Part shown: positions 39,701-50,399 of the stretch, in pieces
Position numbering within the stretch: the stretch's first letter is position 1
How the letters are laid out: each line of letters opens with the position of its first letter
Assembly (NCBI GenBank): GCA_003864495.1
Contig: ML133383.1
Location: 3,183,560-3,247,559, forward strand
Reading direction: 5' to 3'
Source of the DNA: Nemopilema nomurai
Lineage: Eukaryota; Cnidaria; Scyphozoa; Rhizostomeae; Rhizostomatidae
DNA length: 64,000 nt
Translations under genes and position numbers: made by a program
Notes under the pieces: model-generated
Databases searched by the model: none
The model's input: the letters and a program-made list of their open reading frames with translations, nothing else
What the model was told of the DNA's origin: nothing

Positions 39701-41219
39701 GAATCTGTAGGAGATGTAACAATTTATCAAAAAGTAGAGCCTTGTTGGGAGTGGAAAATTATCTGAAGAGGCTTGTTTAAATGTTTCCTAGAACAGATCC
39801 GCTTGATTATAATCTGAAACAGAACTGTTTGAGTACTGTCTAGAACGGATCCGTTTGAAATGATCTCAATTTTATCTGCTCGAATATAGTCCAAAACACA
39901 TGTTATTTATAACTATCTAGAAAAGATATGTTTGTGTATTATCTAAAACATATTTGTTTTAATATTAAGTGAGTCATCAGGCACTTTTTTCGTTTCTAAA
40001 TAATAGTGAGACAACTTTTGCCTTCATCTGTATATTTTTTCGTTGTTTTCATTTCCGCAACGGTCACTTTAACTGCCAGTAACTTCTTAAAACTGGATCG
40101 CGTTCTTCTCATTTGTAACTTACTTATCATCAATATACTTGCTTCCTCAAGGAATGGGCAAGTGGGAAGACAAGGCCGCCAAGATAATGGACGACCAGCA
40201 TAGTTACGCCTTGCCTTCATTTAGAAGCCAGATCAATCAGGTACTGATGAAGCAAAAGAATACAGACATTGATGGCTACGTACAGGAACTCCATGCTGTT
40301 GGTGAAGCTGCATACAAAAGATCTGACATTCCCAAGCAGTATGTAAACGAGGCTGTGAAGCAGCTTGGTGGAATCAAAAAGGTTAGTTAGGCCGTTGACA
40401 GGTCTGTCCTTGCTATTTGTTTAGAGGCCTAACCCTATGAAAGACGGTTAATATTCAGGCACCAAAATGTTCCGACCAGCTGTCCGGTACTATCGGTATA
40501 TGACCCGGTAGTGCGCATGTCCAGCCATGTCATAACAAATTTTGGCAACTATCTATACATGAGTAGAATAGAAAAAGGCTCTCGTGTTTCAGCCTATTTC
40601 CAATTCAATATGATATTTTCTGACTAACTTTTGAGATATAATTATTAATGGCACAAAGCGATTGAACGAGTCGATAAGTATCCGAAAATGACACAATAAA
40701 GACTTTTTAAGATGAACCTTGCTCGAACAAATTGTATTATCCCTATGCAGAAATTTACATAGTTTTTCAACCGGTTCCCCTTCCTACGGAACAAATGGCT
40801 TTTTAAGCACAGATATGACTTATAAGCTTTGCAAGTTCGTCAATTAGTACTTTGTGAAATAATATATTGTTCTGAGATGTTCCACATAGTACTTGTCACA
40901 TCATTCTCTACTCCCCAAATATTGTCCAACTGAGTTCAGTATTTTGAAAAATAAATTTGAACAAAGCAAGACGTAGGAGTGGACTCTGTAACAGTTCGAG
41001 TTGCCCGAAACACCATTTAGCGAGTAAATTCCACAATCATCCAAAATTAGCAGGTGGTAGATTTTGGCAATAGCTATAAGATGTTTTATGTTGTCTGTTT
41101 AGGACATTATCTCTTTGGTAAACAGCAACGAGAAAGATCCAGAGGCATTCAATGAAAAGGTGGGACGCCTACAAGAGAACATCATGGGTGTTAAACGCTC
41201 TCTTGGAAAGTGCGAATAG
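21730..41219 (+). CDS. large secreted beta-rich, coiled-coil protein of unknown family
   Basis: I cannot name this protein. Nineteen exons join in frame to about 1,804 residues: 21730-21895, 23096-23518, 23911-24504, 25337-25928, 26675-26868, 27375-27604, 28133-28376, 28832-29140, 29514-29663, 30234-30476, 30555-31057, 31420-31693, 31973-32151, 33288-33573, 37870-38295, 38897-39082, 39503-39571, 40152-40381 and 41103-41219. The start MDLLRISALAVCLVICSA is a good signal peptide, so it is likely secreted; an in-frame ATG at 21688 lies before a possible acceptor. Residues 56-656 and about 815-1216 are beta-rich segments with alternating hydrophobic residues and recurring blocks such as LKGTINFLG and FPEGLTVAYS. 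Residues 657-814 form a basic then acidic linker (KRRGKR near 737; GDDDDDSDEPDE). Residues 1217-1307 are coiled coil, 1308-1367 Cys/Trp-rich, and the rest mainly helical and charged. The exon 2 donor (GTTTGA) is weak, so that end is uncertain. Confidence 0.75.
29904..29957 (+). repeat. ATATT pentamer microsatellite
   Basis: About eleven tandem copies of a TATAT/ATATT 5-bp unit within a longer AT-rich tract (about 29765-30050) in an intron of the large secreted-protein gene. Confidence 0.85.
32352..33051 (+). repeat. 13-bp minisatellite, about 54 copies
   Basis: Tandem copies of gccaacgccaata, very uniform, with a recurrent g/a change at the unit junction. It lies in the intron between exons 13 and 14 of the large secreted-protein gene. 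Because 13 is not a multiple of 3 and the minus strand of the unit makes no stop codon, all three minus frames are open for more than 600 nt and give the same 13-residue repeat. These frames are a by-product of the repeat and not evidence of a gene. Confidence 0.97.
33705..37473 (+). repeat. 40-bp minisatellite, about 94 copies
   Basis: A near-uniform tandem array of a 40-bp unit that begins ggttactacacaaggttact and contains ttcgatagccactg. The motif ggttact occurs twice per unit, suggesting an older internal duplication. The main variant is a/g in ct[a/g]cacaa. Units near 37060-37290, and a few near 34650, 35430 and 35510, carry small indels. The array fills most of the 4.3-kb intron between exons 14 and 15 of the large secreted-protein gene. 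There are no unique spacers between units. Confidence 0.97.
39780..39970 (+). repeat. degenerate short tandem repeat
   Basis: Loose repeats of a motif like tctagaacagatccgtttga recur about every 30-45 bp in an intron of the large secreted-protein gene. Copies are strongly diverged. Confidence 0.4.
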
Positions 41220-41854
41220 ACATTTACTGAATGATATAAAAAGCTTAAATCGTCCTTCTAAAGGATAATCATTGTACCCTGTTTTGCTTTATAAGCAATA
41301 ATAATATATTATCCAAGATAATCAGTATTCTTTGCATCAAAGAGTATGAAAGTTGATAAATGACTGTGCTTTTTTTCCTGTCGTCTGTTTCTTACAAATC
41401 ATGGTGGTTGCCACTAAACATCAAGTCGGAAGTCTCTGAAGATTTCATTGCATGTAAACTGAGCGTAAACGAAAAAATATAAGCAAAACTTTAGAACAAA
41501 GATTTCTGATGTCAGTGGTTTTTTTGTTACTTCTTCTAGGGGTCTCTTCTCAGATACTTCATGCCTCTGTCACGGCGAGTCAAACGGAGGGTTTAGGGGC
41601 AATTGTGACGCCCTCTCCTTCAGTGAGATTTTGATTACCATTCAGTCAGTAATAATTATGTCTTCGGCAATAAATTCATTCAAATCTTTCGTTTTTATCA
41701 AGAAGGCTAGTTACCATATTTTCTACAAGCCCACTTGCTGTCGCACCTACGCAGCAACACATTGCACACCCCGCAGGCCTTCGTGTTTCGCGATCGGAGA
41801 TCAACAGGAAGGAGTGCTCAAGTGTGTTTGAAATGCCCAAGTCTTGAAGATAGG
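41220..41854. other. short intergenic interval
   Basis: 3' UTR of the large secreted-protein gene and presumed promoter and leader of the channel gene. No other gene seen. Confidence 0.5.
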
Positions 41855-44289
41855 ATGAGCGCGTTTGTCTTACGGCTAGTTATTCTCCTTGTTGGAGTCC
41901 ACTGCTACATTTTTCTCTCGGCATTGATTTATCATTATCTGGAGCACCCGAATAAAGTGGACTCAGTTAACCATTTAGAGCGAGTTGTCGATAGATTGCT
42001 CATTTCGAGCAGTGGGCCTTCGATTAACAGAGAAGATGTTATAGGTGAAATCAAGGCTGCTTGGGATAAGGACAACGCGAACAAAATCCAGAAGGCCTTT
42101 AAAAGCCTGTCAAAGTGTTATTTGTTTTCTCTAACAACAATAACAACCCTTGGTAATTGAAATTACTTTTCATCGCTTTTTGTGTCTTTTTAAATGGTAA
42201 TCGTCAATTATACTGTGTCATTTATTTAAAGTGTTCAGTTCATTGCAACAGAGACTAAACTCGAAGTATTGATCAAGTATTGATCTGAATTGGAAATTTT
42301 ATGTTTTATACGTTTGATCAAGTATTTTATGTTTGGTGATATTAAGAAAGTTGCAAACTATTCGACAAAAATAGATCTAGAAATGCTACAATTAAGAAAA
42401 AGTGGTCATATATATAAATGCATCAAAATTTAATTATGGTCAATGCACCATTACAAACAGTTGATGCTCTTAACCCTGAACATTATTACTGTTATTGATC
42501 ATTAAGTTACAATTAATCCTTTTAGCTACATAGTCAAACTAGTATCTTTGTTGATAGATAATTTCAAATTGTTAACTTTGTTGTCTCTCCTATAGCTTGA
42601 CCTAATGATTGGTTAGGAATTTTTGTTTAATCTTTTTGTATATAGTTTTGTTCATCATGTCACCATGCTCCCCCTTCTTAATTCCCAATCATCCATAATA
42701 CTTCCATAACCTGCATGTTTTTTACATGTTTGTATCTAGCAAGTTGATTCCTCCTTCTGTTTGTTTGTTCAGGTGTAACTGAACACTCACATCACAATAA
42801 AGCTCCAGAATAGACAATGCTAGAAGCTGGTGTTTGCTCTTTGATTAGCAAGCAAATCCTTAATAGTAGTTTTCTTTCATACCATTGTTGTAGCAACAGG
42901 TTACAGCAATAATTTTAGTTAACAAAATGAGCATTTATAACCTTTTTTTGCACCTTTTATTTTTTGCTGACTTTAAGCTGACTTTAACTAACGTTGTGTG
43001 GACAGCTCAGTTGCTAGAGGTGCTGACTACAGACTCAAGTATGTGGTTCAAGTCCTTGGCATGATCAAACTTTCACCCAGAGTGAGACGAGTCATCAGCT
43101 CTCTGTAATTCCAAGAACAAGGTGTGGTCACATCAAGAGGAAGGACCAGGACACTGCGTGATAAGGATAAAAAGCTTCTCAGTGTCCTAAAAACTACCTT
43201 CCAATGCTAGTTAAATAACCTGACTTATTGTTTATAGGTATTCCCCCCCCCAAAGATTAATTGGTAGCTGGTAGAAATATAGATGGTAGATATGAAGTGA
43301 TTGAAATCAAAGAAAATTTATATTATACAGAATATTCTTTTTTATTAATGATGTTATTGTTTGTTTTTATTGTTTTTTATTTTAATACTTTTGTTATTGA
43401 CTGTTATTTCCTTATGTTCTTTGTAGGTAACAGTGGGCTTTATCTTCAGTCAGACGGAAGTCGCTTGTTTTTCATCTTCACAACTACTATTGGCATCATC
43501 CTCTATGTATCCTTGGTTCACCACTTAGGGATTGCCCTTTTCACAGTTTTCAAAGGGAGTGTGGAATTCTCCATAAGACAGCATTTTGATGAGAGACACA
43601 TTGTCCAATACAAATCATTTTCAAGGCTTGCAATCCTTCTTTTTTCATACTTAATCACATTCTGCTCCTTTCTCATTATGGGACTTGCAGCTTTAATATC
43701 TGGTCATGGATATCTCTTTGGTTTGTATGTTATCTTTGATTCTGCCCTTTCTGTCGGGAATTTCAGTATTCTAGCATTTGTTTACCCATGGAATGAGATT
43801 GGGTATGTGCTATCAGTGAACTTGGTTATCTTGATGGCACTTAGCATTTCATATACCTCTGTCTACCTGACTTTCCAATATGCAAGTGGTAGTGATTTTG
43901 ATGAGTTAATTAAATATTGGTGGAACTCAAAGGACAGTGAACATGATTACGAAATGGTGAGTCAGGTGGAAGAGAGGCCCTTTAAGAAGTTCATGGCACA
44001 AAGCAAGCAAAACGAAGCCACTGTCTATAAGGTAGTTAAAAGTGATACAGCTCCACTAGACATGAAGGGTAAGGAACATGATAGAAACCCCTTTCTAAGT
44101 GATGGTGGAAACCAAAGTGATGTTGAAGATGATGATGATGTTATTGAGAAAGATACAGAACATGATACAGAAAGTGTGTCAGGGAGAGGGCCTGATTCAT
44201 TGACACCTGCATTTTTGAGCATGGCACCAGAACATGAAGAAGGAGCCAGTGAATCATCAAAAGAGGAAGAGGGCAATGTGGCAAAATGA
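41855..44289 (+). CDS. K2P-type channel with altered selectivity filters
   Basis: Two-pore-domain potassium channel relative with topology M1-P1-M2-M3-P2-M4. Exons 41855-42152 and 43427-44289 give 386 residues. M1 is about residues 7-27, followed by an extracellular cap to about 87. P1 ends T98-L-G100-N-S102; M2 is about 113-138, M3 about 164-190, P2 contains S208-V-G210-N-F212, and M4 is about 225-250. The acidic C-tail is cytosolic. The intron splits the codon of the first filter glycine (G100), the position where K2P genes typically carry a conserved intron, which strongly supports homology. Canonical filters read T-I/V-G-Y/F/L-G. Here the aromatic becomes Asn in both pores and the second Gly becomes Ser or Phe, so K+ selectivity is doubtful. 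It could be a non-selective or non-conducting subunit. The start is the only in-frame ATG before M1. Confidence 0.85.
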
Positions 44290-45250
44290 TCAGGTACTAC
44301 AGAGCCATGACTTTTAATGACTTCATAAATATCAGTTTATATGAAAGGAATCTTAATTTGGCCCCATCAAAGTATGGCCATTTTTTCTCACTATGACATT
44401 CTAAAATAGTTTGCTACAAGCTCTGTTTAAATTCCCATTAGCTTTCTGTTTTATTGTAAATTTATCTCAGCCCTCATCCGTAGTCCATTCTGATAAGAGA
44501 CTCAGCGTTGGAAAAGGGATCCGGCATCAGATGTATACAAGCTACTTGTGATTCTTCTTGAACCAGTTTCTTCACCAATTTTGCAGCAGAAGCCACAAAG
44601 CAATGAATTCTATGCTTTGAAGGAGAGAATTTTATCGAAAAATGCTTAGCTGTTTTTGAAGGTTTTTTAATGAATTAAAACTTTTTAAAATGGTAATATC
44701 TCTTGTTCATTTTCATTCAATTGCATACTCAGGTCTAAGTTGCAATCATGCTAAAAGTCAATGTTTGCTCTATAATCAAATTGTATGTTATTTGTAGTGA
44801 AATTTAGATTCAAAGTACATATGCATGTCCATGTATTTACTATAAATTGCATTGACCTCAAATTTTTCATTGCTGTGGGACTGACCTAAATAATTTTGTT
44901 AGTATTCCCAGTATAAAACTTGGTGCAGTATTTAATTAATTATTGTATTCATTTCATTGTTTCAACTATTTAACTGTGCAAAATGTATTGACTGAAAGTA
45001 GTATTTTATTGTGGACTGAAAATCATTATGTACTTTGTGTGATATCACTTCTGAGATAAATGCATTTGGTGGCACATTTGATATTTAACTAAAGAATTGC
45101 AATAAATTGTTGGAAAGGACCCACTTAAAATCACAACCCCTGGTCAATGCAAATCAGCCACATCCTCTTTTTAATAAGATGCCGTCTCAGCCAGAATACA
45201 ATGCATTATGTGTATTATTCCCACGTGATATCCTTGCGTGGTTCTCATAG
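44290..45250. other. convergent 3' ends of channel and protease genes
   Basis: AT-rich 3' UTR region. The channel gene ends at 44289 on plus and the protease gene at 45251 on minus, so the two are convergent with under 1 kb between stop codons. Confidence 0.5.
45101..45106 (+). terminator. possible poly(A) signal of the channel gene
   Basis: AATAAA about 810 nt downstream of the channel stop codon, in an AT-rich tail. Single-motif evidence only. Confidence 0.35.
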
Positions 45251-48200
45251 TCACCAATTTTGCACATTCCAGATGTTTGGCCATGCCAGCACGAGCACTG
45301 TTATATAAAAAAACGAGGGACTAACGGAGTTACCAGAACTTCTTGTATTCCGAGGCAGTTTGGTTAACAGTATACCCCCCTGTTCACTCTGCGTTGGTCT
45401 AGGGGCAAGCGTGTCATTATTTACTGATTTTGACAGCCAGAATAAACTGGTCATATTTGCTGAACTTGAGCCAACAGTTTCTGATCCCAAATCTATTGTT
45501 GAAAATCCTGCACCCCCGTTGTATTCTGGTGAAGACAAGATTTGCCCAACTGTCTGATTTTTGCTGACGACACTTGTAGAAAGCGCGGGAATCACATCCC
45601 AAACCGAGGCCATCATCGATACTCTGCCGCTCAACTTGCTGGCAGTTAACCAGCCCATGTCAGTTAGCAATGAAGTAGGCCTATTCTCTCCCTCTTCAGA
45701 TCTAGCTTTGGTCGCTCCAGGAGCTTGGTCAATACTTTCTGTCTCCACGTCTTTCGTCAGAAGTGAACTTATTACTGCATATGAAGGCTCTATGGCGGTA
45801 GTTTCCAATGACTGCATAGTGTTAAAAGTTGATATTCCATGGTTGGATTCTAGGTTACTGTAAATGTGGGTACTTGATGCTCCTATCGAGGTTTGATAAT
45901 AACTTTCGTAGACAGAGCCACTGTTTCCGACTGTGCTGTAATATTTCCTTGATGGGGTTGCCACAAGCCTCACCGCTGTGGCCTTTGATGTTTTGAAAGC
46001 AGAGACTGAAAGATCATCTACGACAAAGGAGCTTGGCTTTGAGGTGTAGAACTCTGTGAAAGAAGTGTTTTGACTGAAAGATTTTGAGTTACTGTTGTGG
46101 ATAACTCTAGAACTGGAGTAATCTTTTTTGGTAATGCCTGATAGGCAGTTTTCTCCCTGCTGTTTACTTGACGAATCGGCTGCAAACTGTGCATTCGTTT
46201 CCAACAAACAAGAGACCCAATCGACGTAATTAGCCATTTTTGTGTACACGCCATACCTCAATTGTCGGCCGCAACCCCTACCCCAGCTTGCAATTCCCTG
46301 CACCTCCCATATGTTGGCATTGTGTTCGCTCCTGCAGTGCAGAGGCCCCCCAGAATCGCCTTGGCACGTATCAATGCCCCCGCGGGAGAACCCCGCACAA
46401 ATCATATTGTTTGTTATTTTGACCCATAACGTCAGGGTGCTTGCACGTGTCTGCATTGATTATGGGCACTTCGGCTTTCATGAGCACATCTGAGGCCTGG
46501 CCATGCTCCGCAGTGGCTCCCCACCCAGCTACGACGCATCGGGTTCCCGATGGTGGGACTCGCTTTGGTAAGCACAGGGTGTTGACGAAGTCATCAAGCA
46601 CTGCTTGGCGATCCAGCTGGACAAGAGCTATGTCATTGTCATAGCTTGTCATGTTGTACCCTGGGTGAATTATTATCCTCGAGATATTCATTTCCTGTTC
46701 AAATGCATCTTCTAACTTGATGTTCTTGTCGCCTGTGATAAAGTAATAAGTATTCATGAAAATGCTCTACGTATGATTGAATGATTATCTTTCTGACCAA
46801 GTAACAGGCAATGTATTGCATTACAATCTTATTGCTTATGAAGTCATGGCCTAAAGCATGTGTAGATTTGACTCAAAAATGTAGATCAATGGTAGTTTGA
46901 TTTTAGGCCTTTAGAAGTTGTGATCTTGTTATTGGCTTTATATCCAGTTTCGAGGAAATCCTTTGGTATCTTTGCGTATCGAAAGATTCTTTACAAGGCT
47001 AGGCACCTCATTGGAAAACTAAACTTGAAATTACACCAAAGGTAGAAAGGCTGCGAAATTCCAAGCATCTATGCTACATTCTACAAGATGGCACTGTGAT
47101 ACTGACCTAGGCGCACTTTGTACAGAGAAGCTGTTCTGCCATTCACAAAGCAATGCGCAGCAGTCAATATCCATCGTGAGTCAATCAGCGCTCCTCCACA
47201 GAAGAATTTTCCTGCTGCGATACCAGTCCGCCAGAAGAACCCTGCCTGCCAAGGAAATTCCCCAACACTTGCTAATGTTCCGCCCACTATTCGTGTTGAT
47301 GTATGATACTTTAGGCCGCAGGTTCTATTTCCTTGAAATGGAAATGGACAGTAAAACTATGCATACCGTAAATCCTCGAATTAGCCTAAACTATACATAC
47401 CGTAAATCCGTAAATCCTCGATTTATTTTTGATATTTTTGGATGGGGGCTTATTCGAGGTGGGGGCTTATTCGGGGGCTTATAAAATTTTTTGGAACATG
47501 CCATATAAAAATATAATTTTTGAAATTTCTTTCTTTTCATGATATAAAAAATAGCCTAAGTATAAAGTAACATTTGATTAAATTATTAACAAAAATATAA
47601 ATGTTTGTGGTAATTCACTAAAATGCCAAAGGCAACCTCAGGAGTCAAAAATCAACAAATCAAGGGGGGGCTTATTCGAGGGGGGGGCTTTTTCAAGGGG
47701 GGGGGCCAATTCGAGGATTTACGGTAGGCAACACTTTTAGGTTCTTTCTTGGACTAACTTAATGGAGTAGGTTTCAACATAGGTAAGAGAGTCTAATGCC
47801 GAAACTTGTGAGTAGGGTATTCAAAAAAATTACACAATCAATCTATTTAAACGCTCATCCATCTAATTCGTTGCATAGGCACTCAATCTAGGTAGTTGTT
47901 GCAAGACTATTTCACTGGCATTAAGAGGCATTGAAATTTGAGGGCATTACCTCTTTTGTTCGAGACCTCACGTGATGTCCAGGTAATATTAAACCCTTTG
48001 CCACTGGTAGAGCCATCTGATTTGAAAGTAATCAAAACTTGCTGGCCATAGAAGATCAACTCGCTTTTCGGAGGTTTAGTGCCGCAAAAACGGCCTGCAG
48101 GTAAACCAATACGAATGTGTTTTATATGATGTCAAACAGCAAGAAATTTTCAATAAGGAAGCCGTGTATTATATGCAGCCGAAACAAATGTGTCATTATA

Positions 48201-50399
48201 TGCTGTGCATGATAGTCACCAATTTTCATAAAGTAATTCACGCTAATTCACAATAGAAAAGCTCCTATGAGAACTCGGAAAGAAAAGCTCCAAGTGGTTC
48301 GTTCTCATGTATTACTCCTTCAGTTATAGTTACTTCCTAGCAAAACTACAATTCGACTTGACTTTGTAAGATTTTCGTCAACAGCTATGTGATTTCTTTT
48401 TGCAGAAGGGTATGATTCTTTGGTCCTAACGAAGTATACCTACCATTTCCTTTGCTTATCAATTATTCATGGTAGCTACCCTTGATTTTCAAATCAACTG
48501 AATTGAGCTTAAGTGAAGCTGACCTTTTAGAGTTGTTCCACTTTTTGTTACATCGTATATTTCGATGACGTCATATTGACAGCTAGCGTCGTATTCAGTA
48601 TCCAGTTCAGTTACGCGCAGCGAAACTTGGTGTCCAGAGGCGGCGTAAATTCGATAACTGCAGTTTAAATTGTTGTCGTAGGGGTGTGGAAACTGTGGGC
48701 TTGTCACGTGACCTGTAGTTGAATTGAAGATTTCCTTGCCACAGTCTGGAAGAAAAGACGGACTAGTGAGAAGCAACATTCGTTCAGAGGAGAAATTAAA
48801 ATGAATTCTAGAAGGCTTTATAATGTTTGTTAGAGGAACACAGCTTTTGTATTTTTTTGAATCTGTAAAGAGTAAATATTAATTCATCTTTGCAATTCCT
48901 CAGCATGTTCATTGATCAACCCTTTTCCAATCAGGCGATAGAACATACCTCAAGGCGTCCCCCTCGAATCAAGATCTGTTCCAACAAATAGATGTTTTCA
49001 TACGAAAACTCTTTACGAAATCGTACTATTGTACATGCCATCTCTACCCATTTTTATGATGCTTCGTATTGCTTTATTTTCACATCTATAAACCTTTGCG
49101 TTTTTCATCAGGGAGCTAAAGTTTCTATTGAACTCAGTAAGACGTATTGCATGCGTTAGATGGCCTTCTCTTCTTGTCTAAGACTCAAGAATTATGATCA
49201 TTTATTTAATGAAGCTTTCACTTTACCTCTTCTTTTTGGAATCGCTTTCCATGTCAAGTTAAAGCCTCGTCCATTATCACTGTCGTCTGAAGTGAAAATG
49301 ATCTTCACAATATTTGAATTGGTTTGAAAAGGACGCGGGATCTTTGAGCCACAGAACTTCCCAGTTGTTTTGAACTTCGCCTTCAATAGACAAAATAGAT
49401 ATGACAAAAGTTCTTGAACAAACCACGTCTTCTTAGTAAGACAAAGATTCAATTTACCACACTATAGTAGCTCCTAAGACATCCGAAGATTCTTTTCTTT
49501 ACTCTGAACCCAGAGAGGAAACAGTTTAAAGATGTTTCACAAAAGTTTTCGTTTCTAACTGGGCAGCCTTGACAAATGCAACGTAAATCTGAAACAAGAA
49601 GAAAATGAATACAAACTCCATCTTCCTTCTCTTGCACTGCCAGCTTATCATAACTGCACTCACTTTCTTCTTCAATATCAATATCTTTGAATAAGAGCAG
49701 AATGACTTTGTCCTCAGCAACAGTAATGTCCCACTGGCAATCCAGATTTGAAGAGTAACTTCTCGGATAATTTGGCGATGACAGAATCCCAGTGCTGCCA
49801 GCAGAGGAGTTTCTACAACCTAAAATGGGAGACTATGAAGGTATCCCATACTTGTGTACAAGACTAGCAATACAAAATGTTGCTAGAAGAGCCCCCTTTC
49901 TAAAACGAGTTATTTTTTTATTACGTTGAAGTGTAAAAATAAAGTAATCTTTGGATGAGGAAGAAGGTAAAAGGCAGCTTCAGAAAAAGAAGGTTCAATG
50001 TGAAGGGAACTTGGTAACTTACGAGCTGTGAATTGTGTTTTTGAAGGATCAGTAGCTATCACCCTAGATTCTAGATGGAGCTGCTGTTTTTCCTACTGTA
50101 TCTCAGTTAAATCTTTCGAAGCCTAAGTTAACTCTATAATAGTGATCTATACTTTCTATCTAGAAAGATAAAAAGTGTACTATCTTTACTCGAGCAAGTT
50201 CCTGCCTTTGGTTACCTTCACAAGGCTATAACATATGCTAAATTAGGGTATTTGACTATATTCTAGAACTTCGTGCTATAAAATTACACGCTGCATTTGA
50301 TAGTCATAAGGTAGTTTACAATAATGAATGTAGTATACCTCTAAAAGCTTGGGTTGATGTTAATAAACCGGAAGTGGTGGTTGCAGTTGTGTTGAAACT
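45251..50399 (-). CDS. CUB-CUB-trypsin protease, frameshifted
   Basis: Secreted or surface S1 serine protease read on the minus strand; the 5' exon with signal peptide was not found. Exons in order: 50399-50339 (Thr-rich), 49819-49617, 49380-49227, 48745-48524, 48094-47951, 47331-47107 and 46732-45251. Two CUB domains carry the usual C...SPNYP, C-YD and FCG landmarks. The trypsin domain starts at RIVGG, with catalytic His in LTAAHC, Asp in DNDIAL and Ser in [16 protein letters not shown] gives the Asp expected for trypsin-like (Lys/Arg) specificity. After it come a long Ser/Thr-rich stretch and a C-terminal hydrophobic segment ([11 protein letters not shown]), possibly a GPI-anchor signal. 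A 1-nt excess at the ccc run 46423-46425 shifts the frame and removes the catalytic Ser. Dropping one base would make all exons sum to whole codons (830), so it may be an assembly error. Confidence 0.82.
47364..47726. mobile_element. MITE with TACCGTAAATCC ends
   Basis: A 363-bp element in a protease-gene intron. The left end (47364-47386) and the complement of the right end (47704-47726) match at 22 of 23 positions, starting taccgtaaatcctcgaatt. Internal copies of the end sequence and of gggggcttattcgag occur near both sides. No coding capacity. A clear target-site duplication was not resolved. Confidence 0.8.
49458..49588 (-). CDS. possible alternative cysteine-rich exon of the protease gene
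   Basis: Open minus-strand segment with a good acceptor (cttgtttcag) and a donor (GTAAAT). It has seven cysteines in about 43 residues (RCICQGC...FCETSLNC...GC). It could be reached from a strong internal donor (GTGAGT, 49663-49658) in the preceding CUB exon, and joins in frame to the next exon at 49380. The spacing vaguely recalls activin/TGF-beta type receptor ectodomains; that resemblance is weak. The alternative reading is that this is intron. Confidence 0.35.

Noticed and set aside
43261..43426. Extended N-terminal hydrophobic frame joined to the second channel exon
   Set aside because: It is intron read-through; exon 1 at 41855-42152 supplies M1, the cap and P1, and splices in phase at 43427.
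50010..50075. Possible extra protease exon ([16 protein letters not shown]) with a GTAAGT donor
   Set aside because: No acceptor gives the phase needed between the Thr-rich exon and the first CUB exon, which already join in frame.
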